64,000 bases of DNA from Methylophilus aquaticus. GTDB lineage: Bacteria; Pseudomonadota; Gammaproteobacteria; Burkholderiales; Methylophilaceae. The notes under the pieces were generated by a model that saw only the letters and a program-made list of their open reading frames with translations, had not been told where the DNA came from and made no database searches. Shown one piece after another: positions 1 through 7,933 of this stretch (position 1 is its first letter; every line of letters begins with the position of its first letter). The stretch lies in the NCBI RefSeq assembly GCF_030769565.1, contig NZ_JAVCAP010000022.1, positions 87,392 to 151,391 of the forward strand, in the 5' to 3' direction. The translations under genes and the position numbers were made by a program.

Positions 1-160
1 GACGCATACGGTCAAACCCGCATTTGACCTTGGCATAGAGCGCGATATCAAGCAGTATTTTGACCGCTATCACACCATGCAAATGCACAACTTTAAAATT
101 TCTAATGACCAGATTGCGGAAGATGGCCGTAATCATGTGATTAACCATACGCAGGGGTAA
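1..160 (+). CDS. fhcA: Formyltransferase/hydrolase complex subunit A, C-terminal fragment
   Basis: This is the last 52 codons of a gene that begins left of the window, read in the frame starting at base 2 and ending in TAA at 158-160. The translated tail (KPAFDLGIERDIKQYF, then HNFKIS) resembles the C-terminus of formylmethanofuran dehydrogenase subunit A homologues. In methylotrophic bacteria, FhcA is part of the Fhc complex that converts formyl-H4MPT to formate by way of methylofuran in the cytoplasm. It sits 2 nt upstream of fhcD, followed by fhcC, which is the usual order of the fhc operon. The assignment rests on this context and a short tail, so the catalytic domain cannot be judged. 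Confidence 0.8.
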   Translation, partial: THTVKPAFDLGIERDIKQYFDRYHTMQMHNFKISNDQIAEDGRNHVINHTQG

Positions 161-162
161 AT

Positions 163-1089
163 ATGCAGTTAAATGGCGTAGATATTGACGACACCTTTGC
201 CGAAGCATTTAACATGCGCGCAACGCGTGTGCTGATTACCGCACAAAACTTGCGTTGGGCGTATAACGCAGCCAATGCCATGACTGGCTTTGCCACCAGT
301 GTGATTGGCTGTGGCGTAGAGGCTGGCATAGAGCGCGAACTGTCTGAGGATGAAACGCCCGATGGTCGCCCGGGCGTCAGCGTATTATTGTTTGCGATGG
401 GTAGCAAAGTGCTCATGCAACAGCTGGAAACCCGCATGGGGCAATGTATTCTGACTTGCCCGACCGCCGCGGCGTTTGCCGGGATTGAGTCGGAAGACAT
501 GATCAGCCTGGGCAAGCACTTGCGCTTTTTTGGCGATGGTAACCAGATTTCCAAGCAGATCCCGGATGCTACCGGCAAACTCAAACGTTTCTGGCGCATC
601 CCGGTGATGGATGGCGAGTTTCTGACCGAAGAAACCACCGGCATGGTGCGCGCCATTGGGGGCGGTAACTTTCTTGTGCTGGGCACCAGTCAGGCCCAGG
701 TACTCACTGCCTGCGAGGCCGCGATTGATGCCATGCGCAAATTACCCAATGTGGTGATGCCGTTTCCGGGCGGTGTGGTGCGTTCTGGCTCCAAGGTCGG
801 CAGCAAATATCCCAAAATGTTTGCCAGCACCAACGATGCGTTCTGCCCGACCCTGAAAGGGGCCGTCAAGAGTGAGCTTGATCCACGGGTGGAAAGCGTG
901 ATGGAAATCGTGGTCAATGGCCTCACGTTTGAAGATATTGCCATTTCCATGAAGGCTGGCATTGAAGCCGCCTGCAGTTTGGGTAAAGAGAATGGCATTT
1001 TGCGTATTTCTGCCGGTAACTACGGCGGTAAACTGGGCCAACACCACTTTAAACTGCGTCCAATTTTAAGCGGGGAGGTGACCGCATGA
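163..1089 (+). CDS. fhcD: Formylmethanofuran--tetrahydromethanopterin formyltransferase (Fhc subunit D)
   Basis: The 308-residue protein matches the Ftr/FhcD family in length. The family transfers the formyl group between formyl-H4MPT and (methylo)furan. Segments such as GCGVEAGIERELSEDETPDGRPG and the C-terminal SAGNYGGKLGQHHF are typical of the family. In methylotrophs it acts inside the Fhc complex, giving net oxidation of C1 units to formate. The ATG lies 2 nt after the fhcA stop, with an AGGGG ribosome-binding site (153-157) inside the fhcA end, and the stop overlaps the fhcC start by 4 bp. The three genes should be translationally coupled. Identification is firm; the operon promoter lies outside the window. 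Confidence 0.95.
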   Translation: MQLNGVDIDDTFAEAFNMRATRVLITAQNLRWAYNAANAMTGFATSVIGCGVEAGIERELSEDETPDGRPGVSVLLFAMGSKVLMQQLETRMGQCILTCPTAAAFAGIESEDMISLGKHLRFFGDGNQISKQIPDATGKLKRFWRIPVMDGEFLTEETTGMVRAIGGGNFLVLGTSQAQVLTACEAAIDAMRKLPNVVMPFPGGVVRSGSKVGSKYPKMFASTNDAFCPTLKGAVKSELDPRVESVMEIVVNGLTFEDIAISMKAGIEAACSLGKENGILRISAGNYGGKLGQHHFKLRPILSGEVTA

Positions 1090-1757
1090 GCCATATCATA
1101 TTCACAGCCAAACCTCTGTCACGCGCTGTAGATTGCCGTGCCTTATTGCCATTGGCTTTGCAGGGCAAAACGGTTGCCGAGATCGCCGCAATCAAGCTGG
1201 CTGCCAACCTCACGGTTGCAGAGGCGTTTGATGTCAGTGTGGATGTCGCCATAGCGGCACCGCAAGTGACCTTTAAAAAGACGACGGCCTTACACCACTC
1301 TATTGGCTTTGGCATGACGGCCGGTCAACTCAGCATTGAAGGGGATGCCGGAGATTTTCTCGGGGCACAACTGCAAAATGGCATTGTGATCTGCAAGGGC
1401 AGCGCCGGTGCACGTGCAGGTGACCGCATGCGTCGAGGCATGTTGCTGATTGAAGGCAATGCCGGTGACTACTGTGCCTCGGATATGATGGCTGGCACGC
1501 TGGGCGTACTGGGCACCACGGGTGCTTATGTGGGCTATGGCATGAAGCGCGGCACATTGCTGCTGGCACAAGCGCCCCAACTATCGGCCACCTGGGTGGA
1601 TTGCGGCCCGCACAAACTGCCTTTCCTCAATATTCTGTATAAATCCTTCAAATTACTCGACAGCCGTTTTGCGCAGATTTCCAGTCTGCGTGTACAGCGC
1701 TGGATGGGTGATATGGGGGGCATCGGCAAGGCCGAAATACTGGTTATCCAGCCTTAA
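1086..1757 (+). CDS. fhcC: Formyltransferase/hydrolase complex subunit C
   Basis: This 223-aa protein resembles subunit C of formylmethanofuran dehydrogenase (FwdC/FmdC) and the glutamate synthase GXGXG domain. It contains successive Gly-rich beta-helix repeats (GDAGDFLGAQLQNG, GSAGARAGDRMRRG, GNAGDYCASDMMAG, GTTGAYVGYGMKRG). It is a structural subunit of the cytoplasmic Fhc complex with FhcA and FhcD. The ATG overlaps the fhcD stop (ATGA) and is preceded by a strong GGAGGTG at 1074-1080. A rho-independent terminator 23 bp after the stop marks the operon end. Length and repeat pattern are normal. Confidence 0.93.
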   Translation: MSHIIFTAKPLSRAVDCRALLPLALQGKTVAEIAAIKLAANLTVAEAFDVSVDVAIAAPQVTFKKTTALHHSIGFGMTAGQLSIEGDAGDFLGAQLQNGIVICKGSAGARAGDRMRRGMLLIEGNAGDYCASDMMAGTLGVLGTTGAYVGYGMKRGTLLLAQAPQLSATWVDCGPHKLPFLNILYKSFKLLDSRFAQISSLRVQRWMGDMGGIGKAEILVIQP

Positions 1758-1779
1758 CGGGAGATCAGCAGGCACATGC

Positions 1780-1808
1780 AAACGGGCTTCAGGCCCGTTT
1801 TGCTTTTT
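1780..1808 (+). terminator. Rho-independent terminator of the fhc operon
   Basis: A perfect 8-bp stem (AAACGGGC, 1780-1787, with GCCCGTTT, 1793-1800) closes a TTCAG loop and is followed by a T-rich tract. It lies just after fhcC and before the next gene in the same direction. Confidence 0.85.
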
Positions 1809-1880
1809 GAATCAGTGGCTTTTGAGTCAGTGCCTTGGCAGTGTTAAAATGGCGGATTATTGAATGATGCCGTCAACACC

Positions 1881-2798
1881 ATGAGCCAATTTCTCACCGC
1901 TGCCCTGTATAAATTTGTCACGCTGGAAAACTACAAGGAGATGCAACAGCCCATCCTTGAGCACTGCCTGATGCACCGTATTAAAGGCACGTTGCTGCTG
2001 GCGAAGGAGGGCATCAACGGCACCATTGCCGGTGCGCCGGAAGATATCCGTGCCATTCTCGATTATTTGAAACAGGACCCGCGCATGGCCGACCTGGAGC
2101 ACAAAGAATCCTGGGCCGACACGCACCCGTTTTACCGCATGAAGGTCAAGCTCAAAAAAGAAATCGTCACCATGGGTGTGCCAGATGTAGACCCCAATCT
2201 GGTGGTCGGCACCTATGTGAAGCCGGAGGACTGGAACGCACTGATTTCTGACCCGGATGTGATTTTGCTCGACACTCGTAACGATTACGAAGTGCATATC
2301 GGCACCTTCAAAGGTGCGGTAGACCCCAAGACCACCACTTTCCGCGAGTTTCCCAAATATGTAGCGGACAATCTGGATACCACCAAGCACAAAAAAGTCG
2401 CCATGTTCTGCACCGGCGGCATCCGTTGCGAAAAAGCCTCCTCATACATGAAGCAGCAGGGGTTTGAAGAGGTTTACCATTTGCAGGGCGGCATCCTCAA
2501 ATATCTTGAAACCGTGCCTCAGGAACAAAGTCTGTGGGAAGGCGAATGCTTTGTGTTTGATCAGCGCGTGGCAGTCAAACATGGGCTTGCCGTGGGTGAC
2601 CATGACCAGTGTTATGCCTGCCGCATGCCGTTAACACCCGAAGAAATGCAAAGCGAGCAATACGAAGCAGGCATCTCTTGCCCTTATTGCTACGACAAGC
2701 TGAGTGCAGAGAAAAAAGAGTCACTCAGAGAGCGCCAGAAGCAGGTCAAACTGGCTCGATTACGTGGACAAACACATATTGGCGATACGCAAAAATAA
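1881..2798 (+). CDS. trhO: tRNA uridine(34) hydroxylase, rhodanese family (TrhO/YceA)
   Basis: A 305-residue protein with an N-terminal ferredoxin-like/acylphosphatase-type domain, a central rhodanese domain and a C-terminal Cys-rich tail ([17 protein letters not shown]). The rhodanese active-site loop reads CTGGIRC, with Cys177 as the presumed catalytic residue. TrhO homologues catalyse oxygen-dependent 5-hydroxylation of U34 in certain tRNAs, and the protein is cytoplasmic. ATG 1881 ([12 protein letters not shown]) is chosen over an upstream in-frame TTG at 1860 because homologues start near this conserved stretch. It follows the fhc terminator and precedes the HPP gene by 23 bp. Confidence 0.88.
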   Translation: MSQFLTAALYKFVTLENYKEMQQPILEHCLMHRIKGTLLLAKEGINGTIAGAPEDIRAILDYLKQDPRMADLEHKESWADTHPFYRMKVKLKKEIVTMGVPDVDPNLVVGTYVKPEDWNALISDPDVILLDTRNDYEVHIGTFKGAVDPKTTTFREFPKYVADNLDTTKHKKVAMFCTGGIRCEKASSYMKQQGFEEVYHLQGGILKYLETVPQEQSLWEGECFVFDQRVAVKHGLAVGDHDQCYACRMPLTPEEMQSEQYEAGISCPYCYDKLSAEKKESLRERQKQVKLARLRGQTHIGDTQK

Positions 2799-2821
2799 GC
2801 ACTCAACCAAAGGAGCACATG

Positions 2822-3343
2822 ATGAAACTACTGGAAAAACTCGCAGGCGAGCGCGCCGCCTTACCACCCAAATTCACTGGTAAAGCAATTTTAATGGCCG
2901 GGCTGGGCGGCATGATCGCCATCAGCATCGCCGCACTCATGAGCGCACGCCTGGACCAGTTATTGGTGCTGGGTTCGTTTGGTGCCTCCTGCGTGATTTT
3001 GTTTGCCTACCCCGATGCACCTTTTGCCCAGCCACGCAATGTCATCGGCGGTCACTTTTTAAGTTCCTTGATCGGTCTGCTAGTGGTCTCGCAGTTAGGG
3101 GTGGCTTGGTGGGCTTTGGGTCTTGCCGTTGGATTGGCGATTGCTGGGATGATGTTCACCCGCACCGTGCATCCGCCCGCAGGTTCCAACCCCGTCATTG
3201 TCTGGCTGGTTGCCAGCCAGGGTGCGTTCAGTTGGCAGTTTTTGTGGTTTCCTACCTTGTTTGGCGCCATCATCATCACCATCGTCGCGCTGATATATAA
3301 CAACTTGACGCGTGAGGGCAAGTACCCAAAATACTGGTTATAA
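2822..3343 (+). CDS. HPP family membrane protein
   Basis: A 173-aa integral membrane protein with about four hydrophobic helices and the family signature TVHPPAGSNP. HPP proteins lie in the inner membrane. Some cyanobacterial and plant members are implicated in nitrite transport, but the substrate here cannot be inferred. Two ATGs are adjacent (2819 and 2822); AGGAG at 2811-2815 gives better spacing to the second. The C-terminus (NNLTREGKYPKYWL) is typical of short HPP proteins without CBS domains. It is probably cotranscribed with trhO and ends 7 bp before the convergent integrase stop. Confidence 0.85.
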   Translation: MKLLEKLAGERAALPPKFTGKAILMAGLGGMIAISIAALMSARLDQLLVLGSFGASCVILFAYPDAPFAQPRNVIGGHFLSSLIGLLVVSQLGVAWWALGLAVGLAIAGMMFTRTVHPPAGSNPVIVWLVASQGAFSWQFLWFPTLFGAIIITIVALIYNNLTREGKYPKYWL

Positions 3344-3350
3344 ACAGCCG

Positions 3351-4334
3351 CTAAATCACATCGAGCGGACTGCTGGCTGCCAATCCGCCTTTGTTAAGCA
3401 CATGGGTATAAATCATGGTGGTCGTTACATCTGCGTGCCCCATTAAATCCTGCACCGTACGAATATCCTGACCACCTTCGAGCAAATGCGTGGCAAAACT
3501 GTGGCGCAAGGTGTGTGGGGTGACTGGCTTGGCGATGCCCACTTTTTCAACTACTTTTTTCACGGCGCGTTGCACCGTCTTTTCATCTGCATGATGGCGA
3601 CGCACCTGATGGGTTTGCGGATCAAGCGACAGCTTGGTTGCCGGAAACACATACTGCCACCCCCATTCTTTGCCTGCACCAGGGTGCTTTTTGTCCAATG
3701 CCTCAGGCATGAACACCTCGCCAAAGCCCTTAGTCAAATCCTTGCTATGCAACGCCTGCACAGTTTCTAAATACGCCTGCAGCGGAACAATCAAACTCGC
3801 TGGCAACATGGTGACGCGATTTTTATAGCCTTTATCGGTACGCACAAAAATCTCACGTTTGGCAAAATCAACATCATTCACCCGCAAGCGCAAACACTCC
3901 ATCACCCGCAACCCGCTGCCATACAACAAACTCGCAATCAGCCACATCGAGCCATCCAGGTGACCAAGCACCGCCTGCACCTCCTGCTTGTTGAGCACCA
4001 CTGGCATGCTTTTGGGCGTTTTTGCCTGTGCCACATGCCCCAGCAAGGGCAACTCGATCTCCAGCACCTCTTTATACAAAAAGAGCAGGGCGCTCTTCGC
4101 CTGGTTCTGCGTGCTGGCTGACACGTTTCGTGTCACCGCCAGGTGGGTTAAAAAATCCTCAACTTCACTCGCTCCCATATCGCGTGGGTGCCGCTTGCCA
4201 TGGTGCAAAATATAGCGTTTAATCCATTGAATATAAGCCTCTTCGGTACGCTTGCTGTAATGCTTCACCCGCAATCGTTCGACGATAAGAGGAAACAGCT
4301 TTGGAGCAGGTTTTACTTCAGGTGTGTTTTTCAT
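3351..4334 (-). CDS. intI: Integron integrase (tyrosine recombinase)
   Basis: A 327-residue tyrosine recombinase of the IntI subfamily. The catalytic set is visible: Arg143 (LYGSGLRVMECLRLR), His274 and Arg277 (TPHTLRHSFATHLL), His300 (LMGHADVTTTMIYTH) and Tyr309. The IntI-specific insert, absent from XerC/D, lies at about 190-225 (KGFGEVFMPEALDKKHPGAGKEWGWQ), followed by RRHHADEKTVQRAVKK as in class 1 IntI. It recombines attI with attC to capture gene cassettes. The protein appears full length and intact. It points away from a region holding attI- and attC-like sites, the standard integron arrangement, so this is a chromosomal rather than class 1 integron. Confidence 0.96.
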   Translation of the reverse strand: MKNTPEVKPAPKLFPLIVERLRVKHYSKRTEEAYIQWIKRYILHHGKRHPRDMGASEVEDFLTHLAVTRNVSASTQNQAKSALLFLYKEVLEIELPLLGHVAQAKTPKSMPVVLNKQEVQAVLGHLDGSMWLIASLLYGSGLRVMECLRLRVNDVDFAKREIFVRTDKGYKNRVTMLPASLIVPLQAYLETVQALHSKDLTKGFGEVFMPEALDKKHPGAGKEWGWQYVFPATKLSLDPQTHQVRRHHADEKTVQRAVKKVVEKVGIAKPVTPHTLRHSFATHLLEGGQDIRTVQDLMGHADVTTTMIYTHVLNKGGLAASSPLDVI

Positions 4335-4453
4335 AGCTAAGCCCTTTTATATAGGTGTAATAATAAAATACAAACTATTGATTTAATAATGATAAATAAT
4401 TTTTATAAATTTATAGCCCCTGGACTAAATAAAAATTTAGGTTCGTTTTTGGG

Positions 4454-4471
4454 GTCTAATTAACGTTAGAT
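4454..4471 (+). other. Putative attI core site
   Basis: An imperfect dyad lies 131 bp upstream of the intI start: GTCTAAT (4454-4460), four bases, then GTTAGAT (4465-4471). The right half fits the GTTRRRY core consensus exactly; the left half differs from RYYYAAC in the last base. Position and orientation agree with attI sites in other integrons. Crossover would fall after G4465. The call rests on sequence and position only. Confidence 0.55.
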
Positions 4472-4663
4472 TTTGTCAGGTATTCGGACGAAGAGGAAAA
4501 GCGATTTCGGGGTGGTAAACGTTCAAGCATATCAAAAAAATGTCGGTGAATAAAAGGATTGGTCTGTATTCAAAAACAAATCATAAATTTGCCTACCCCA
4601 GAAACTAACCAACCCCCATTTAAACTATCTACTAATTTAGGATTGGTATGCCTATGAAACAAT

Positions 4664-4718
4664 CTCTAACCCATTCCAGCGGATCGCCTTCGGTGTCCGC
4701 TGAACTCAAACGTTGACG
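4664..4718 (+). other. Integron attC recombination site (cassette 1 end)
   Basis: About 55 bp with the layout of short class-1-type attC sites. It has a left inverse core ending TCTAAC (4665-4670) and an L-like stretch CATTCC. Then come a 7-bp inverted repeat CAGCGGA/TCCGCTG (4678-4684 and 4696-4702) with a short central TTCG, the conserved GAACTCAAACG, and the right core GTTGACG (4712-4718). The right core keeps GTT but departs from GTTRRRY in its last two bases, which belong to the next cassette. Strong resemblance to aadA-type attC supports the call. The preceding cassette (about 4466-4712) holds no convincing gene. Confidence 0.75.
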
Positions 4719-5159
4719 CTGTAGAATAAGTGTTTTAGAAAAATCAAGGCATACCATGACAATAAATAGACCTTCACAATCGCCCCAAAAGCATCTAACT
4801 CAATACAGTCTATGGTTAAAGCACTCCTCAAAATACAATCACTCAACCCCTCAACAGCTTTTTCTACAGCTTCGTTAGCCCACAGACAATGACTACTCGT
4901 CTGGATTAGTACCTGTTTCAAGCATTCGGGCAACCCAAAAAACAATGTAGAGTCTTAATGCTAAAGATGCCGCAGTTGCAAAAAAGACTAAAAAAACTCC
5001 TTAGACCCTCATAAAGCCAAATATTTTTGGCACCTTTTTTCATCCTCATGGCATTATCTAATTGAAGTAAATTAAGCCAGAATCGATTAATGGTTTTGCC
5101 GATTAAATTACGCCCTCTATTTTCAATCTAGGTATATGGTTTAATTGATATTATGAAAA

Positions 5160-5211
5160 ATTATACGCTCGTTTACACGCCGTCATTGGGACGGCTACTT
5201 AATAGTTAGGC
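5160..5211 (+). other. Probable attC site with degenerate left half
   Basis: The right end is a perfect GTTAGGC core (5205-5211), as in class 1 cassettes, preceded by CTTAATA. A GCCGT/ACGGC stem (5179-5183, 5191-5195) encloses a short loop. No good RYYYAAC partner is seen on the left; the nearest is a weak match around 5160-5166. It ends 17 bp before the GTG of the next gene, the spacing expected of a gene cassette. The left half may have decayed. Confidence 0.55.
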
Positions 5212-5227
5212 CCCACAGGAGAGTGCA

Positions 5228-5941
5228 GTGACAGATCTAGTCGCGAATGTCGCCGTCATTGGCCGATTTCAGCTTATGCCGGGAATACTTCCCGTTCGAC
5301 TTGAAGCGCCCAACGTCGAGTGTCTTGTTGCTCACGCATTTCCAAGCCACATCGAAGACCCGACGCGCGGCATCAAGATCGATACGAGCGACTGCACCGT
5401 CTTCACTGTGACACACCGCGATAGGGGCGATCTGGACCTCGCCAAGATCGAGAACGTCAAGCTTTTGTTTGAGCAGAGCCTTTCCGCTATAAGCGAAGTA
5501 TCTATTTGGACAAAGGCGGGAGACGTCGTTGGGGAAATGTCTTCCTTCATTCGCCAGATTGGAACGACGGACGTAAAGGCATTCTTTGCACAGGGGGCGA
5601 ACGAGACTTTGATTGGTTGGGTAAGTCCTGCATTTACATTCGACCGCAAGGCAGCAGCGATGATCGCCGGCTTCTTGTCAAACATGATCGTCTCAAACGG
5701 ACCTGCGGCAAATCCAATACCCCCGATAACAAGGCGAGTGATGAGTTCGCTTGACCTTATCAACCTTGGATTCCATACAGAGTCCTTCGTTAATCTGTTC
5801 TCACTGGTTGATGATCTCACCCAAGAAGTGATCAAGGCAGGCATGACGAAGCGTGGCCTGAGTGATGATGATCAAAAGGGCCTTCTTCGGGCGATCAAGG
5901 AGGAACGCCTTAAGGTCTCTCAAGAAACACCTTCTAAATGA
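5228..5941 (+). CDS. Unrecognised integron cassette protein
   Basis: A 237-residue protein of no family I recognise. It begins at GTG with a well-placed AGGAG (5217-5221) just downstream of an attC core, so it is probably a captured cassette gene. It has no signal peptide or clear membrane segment. The sequence is mixed alpha/beta in character, and a charged helical C-terminus (DDDQKGLLRAIKEERLK) suggests a soluble cytoplasmic protein. Synonymous codon choice looks more GC-rich than the AT-rich integron DNA around it, consistent with recruitment from elsewhere. The expected attC at its 3' end is not visible, and an IS110-family element starts within about 20 bp of its stop. Function is unknown. 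Confidence 0.75.
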   Translation: MTDLVANVAVIGRFQLMPGILPVRLEAPNVECLVAHAFPSHIEDPTRGIKIDTSDCTVFTVTHRDRGDLDLAKIENVKLLFEQSLSAISEVSIWTKAGDVVGEMSSFIRQIGTTDVKAFFAQGANETLIGWVSPAFTFDRKAAAMIAGFLSNMIVSNGPAANPIPPITRRVMSSLDLINLGFHTESFVNLFSLVDDLTQEVIKAGMTKRGLSDDDQKGLLRAIKEERLKVSQETPSK

Positions 5942-5960
5942 TTGATTTTAAATAAGGTAT

Positions 5961-7319
5961 TTAAGCCATATTTTCGCTTTCGACGAGTTTCATGCCCATT
6001 TTTTCGGCCCGCTGAGCCAATTGCCGCAATACCCTTTCTCTGTAGCGCTCCTCAAAATAGTCTTGGCCTTGATCGGTATACTCCTCGCCTTTGGTGAGCA
6101 TGGTGTATATCAGCCGTGCCAGTTTGTGTGCGGCGGCGGTCACGGCTTTGGGTTTGTCCATATGTGCGCACATTCGGCGAAAGTATGCGCCTAGCGCTGA
6201 TTGGCTGCTACGTAGTGCAGCAGCGGCTAATTTCAATGCCTGTGCAGCGCGGTTGGCGACACGTTTGGTTTTACCGCTCAGCACTTTGCCTCCAGTAATG
6301 CGGGTGCCAGGACACAGCCCCAGCCAACTGGCAAAATGTTTGGCTGAGGCAAAGCGTGACATGTCTGCGCCAGTTTCACTGATGACTGCCAGCGCAGTGG
6401 TCACATCAATGCCGTCTATACGAGTGAGGTCTACACCACACAGCTGGTACAACTGTGTGCGCAGATCAAACTTTGGCGCATTGCGGGCACGTCCACGCTT
6501 TTTACCTTTTGCGGGTACGCCATCATAGGCCTGCAAACTCCGGAGCTTGGCTTCAATCTCCTGGTCGCATTCAGCCAACTGTGTCACGATAAAATCGAAC
6601 ATCGCCAGCGCTTGCTTGAGTGCAAACAGATGCTCTTCTCGCCAGTGCCCTTGCAGGCTTTTGGCAATCTCGTCGTGGCTGGCGCGGATGCGCACGTTTT
6701 TGAGTGCAGCCAGCACTTGTCCATCACGTTCACCAGCAATGATGGCACGTAGTATCTTCTGCCCAGATTCTCCTGCGATATCCGAGATGACATTGGTCAG
6801 TTGAATGTTCATCTGTGTGAGCGCTTTTTGCATATGCTGCACTTGCCTGCCTTAGTCTTTTAAGAGCATACCGCGTTGCCGCCACAGCGAACGCAGGGCA
6901 CATACCCCCTCTGACGGGCGAAACGCACCTTGCAACAAACCGTAGGACATGAGTTGTTGCAACCACTGGCAATCCAGCACATCGGATTTACGTCCTGAGA
7001 CATTCTTGACATGACGGGCATTGACCAGCAACACCTTGAAACCGCGCGCCTCCAACAACTCAAACACAGGAATCCAGTACACCCCTGTGGACTCCATCGC
7101 AACTGTATCAACACCACAAGTTTTAAGCCAATCCGCCAAGGCGTGGAGGTCAGCCGTAAAACTCTTAAATTCCCGTACTGGCTCGTCATCTCGGTCAGGA
7201 GGAACGGCCACATAATGTGAGGCGCTCCCAATATCGATACCCGCAGCGTTGGGATGCGTGATGGTTATCGGGCCAGACTTGCCGGGCTTGAGTCGGTTAT
7301 TGCGATTGCATTGTGTCAT
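5961..7319 (-). pseudogene. IS110-family transposase interrupted by an in-frame stop
   Basis: The reading frame encodes 452 residues if one TAA (codon 156, bases 6852-6854) is read through. The N-terminal part has the RuvC-like DEDD domain: Asp29 (GIDIGSASHYVAV), Glu76 (VAMESTGVYW), Asp113 and Asp116 (GRKSDVLDCQW). The second part, resuming in the same frame with GRQVQHMQKALTQMN, carries the Transposase_20 domain (IDGIDVTTALAVI, then LGLCPGTRITGGKVLSGKTKR) with its candidate serine. Family members commonly have Gln at the stop position, so a single CAA-to-TAA transition explains it. ATG 7319 (MTQCNRNN) is the likely original start; in-frame codons farther upstream fall in the leader. Confidence 0.88.
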
Positions 7320-7620
7320 GATTTGCTCCATCATTCGTGATTGAATGTGGCGCTGCATCGGGAACGTCGTCAAGCTCACTCTCTCAAACGGGATACCTGC
7401 TTGCGGAAAACCTCGCAACACGGGTTCACCAATATCGATGACGTCTCCCTGACCATGCTAACCCGCGGGCAGAATGCACCATTGCTTTATCGGTCTTCCG
7501 CAACGCCACATTCTACTTTGCCACTTCGGGAGCTACTTGTGTTTCTTCGGCGCGATTTGCGGCATGGAGCCGATTACTTCGCTAACCCATCTCTAGGGAC
7601 TTCCCCTTCCTGTCAAGTAA
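7320..7620 (-). ncRNA. Candidate bridge RNA region of the IS110 element
   Basis: This stretch of about 300 bp upstream of the transposase has no convincing gene but contains ordered dyads. TTGCG/CGCAA (7401-7405, 7414-7418) has an 8-nt loop, and CGGGTT/AACCCG (7421-7426, 7460-7465) encloses a 33-nt loop. IS110-family recombinases use a structured non-coding RNA from an element end, whose internal loops pair with donor and target DNA. The long loop would suit such a role. This is inference from position and dyads; no covariance evidence is available here. Confidence 0.4.
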
Positions 7621-7625
7621 AATCC

Positions 7626-7933
7626 ACCCAATCATCCTAAAATCAGGGTGATTTTGCATTTTTTACATCCTTGGTTTGTAAATCACCTCAACCTGTGACT
7701 GACAATCTTCAATAGCCCATAAAGGGTTAAAGTGCATCTCTCTAGTCGGCTTTTGTTGCGGATCATTTGTTACTTCGCGGGCCAAGATGATTCGCGCGCA
7801 AAGCCCCCATTTCTTAATCTGCCTGACAAGCACGCGTAGAATGATCTCCCGATTGAGCCACTACCATGCTGGACCTGTGCAAGCTTAGCCTTTACCATGA
7901 GGTTTATCTAATGCCAAATGAGTGAGGTTTTAA
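7626..7933. other. Non-coding gap after the IS110 element
   Basis: No gene or attC remnant could be recognised. The only structure noted is an 8-bp dyad GGTGATTT/AAATCACC (7647-7654, 7680-7687) with a 25-nt spacer. No GTTRRRY core resembling the missing half of a disrupted attC was found. Confidence 0.4.

Larger units (their letters stand above)
5942..7625 (-). mobile_element. IS110-family insertion sequence (inactive copy)
   Basis: The element is defined by an IS110-family transposase gene read on the minus strand plus about 300 bp of non-coding leader. IS110 elements usually lack terminal inverted repeats, so both ends are approximate. The right end lies close to the cassette gene stop, where a 7-bp dyad TTAAATA/TATTTAA (5948-5954, 5958-5964) overlaps the transposase stop. 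The left end lies beyond the structured leader, near 7620. The copy should be non-autonomous because the transposase carries a nonsense codon. Confidence 0.7.

Noticed and set aside
4706..4945. 79-codon reading frame on the minus strand between the attC sites
   Set aside because: It ends inside the attC hairpin, has no clear SD and no recognisable family; likely chance, though a reverse cassette gene is not excluded.
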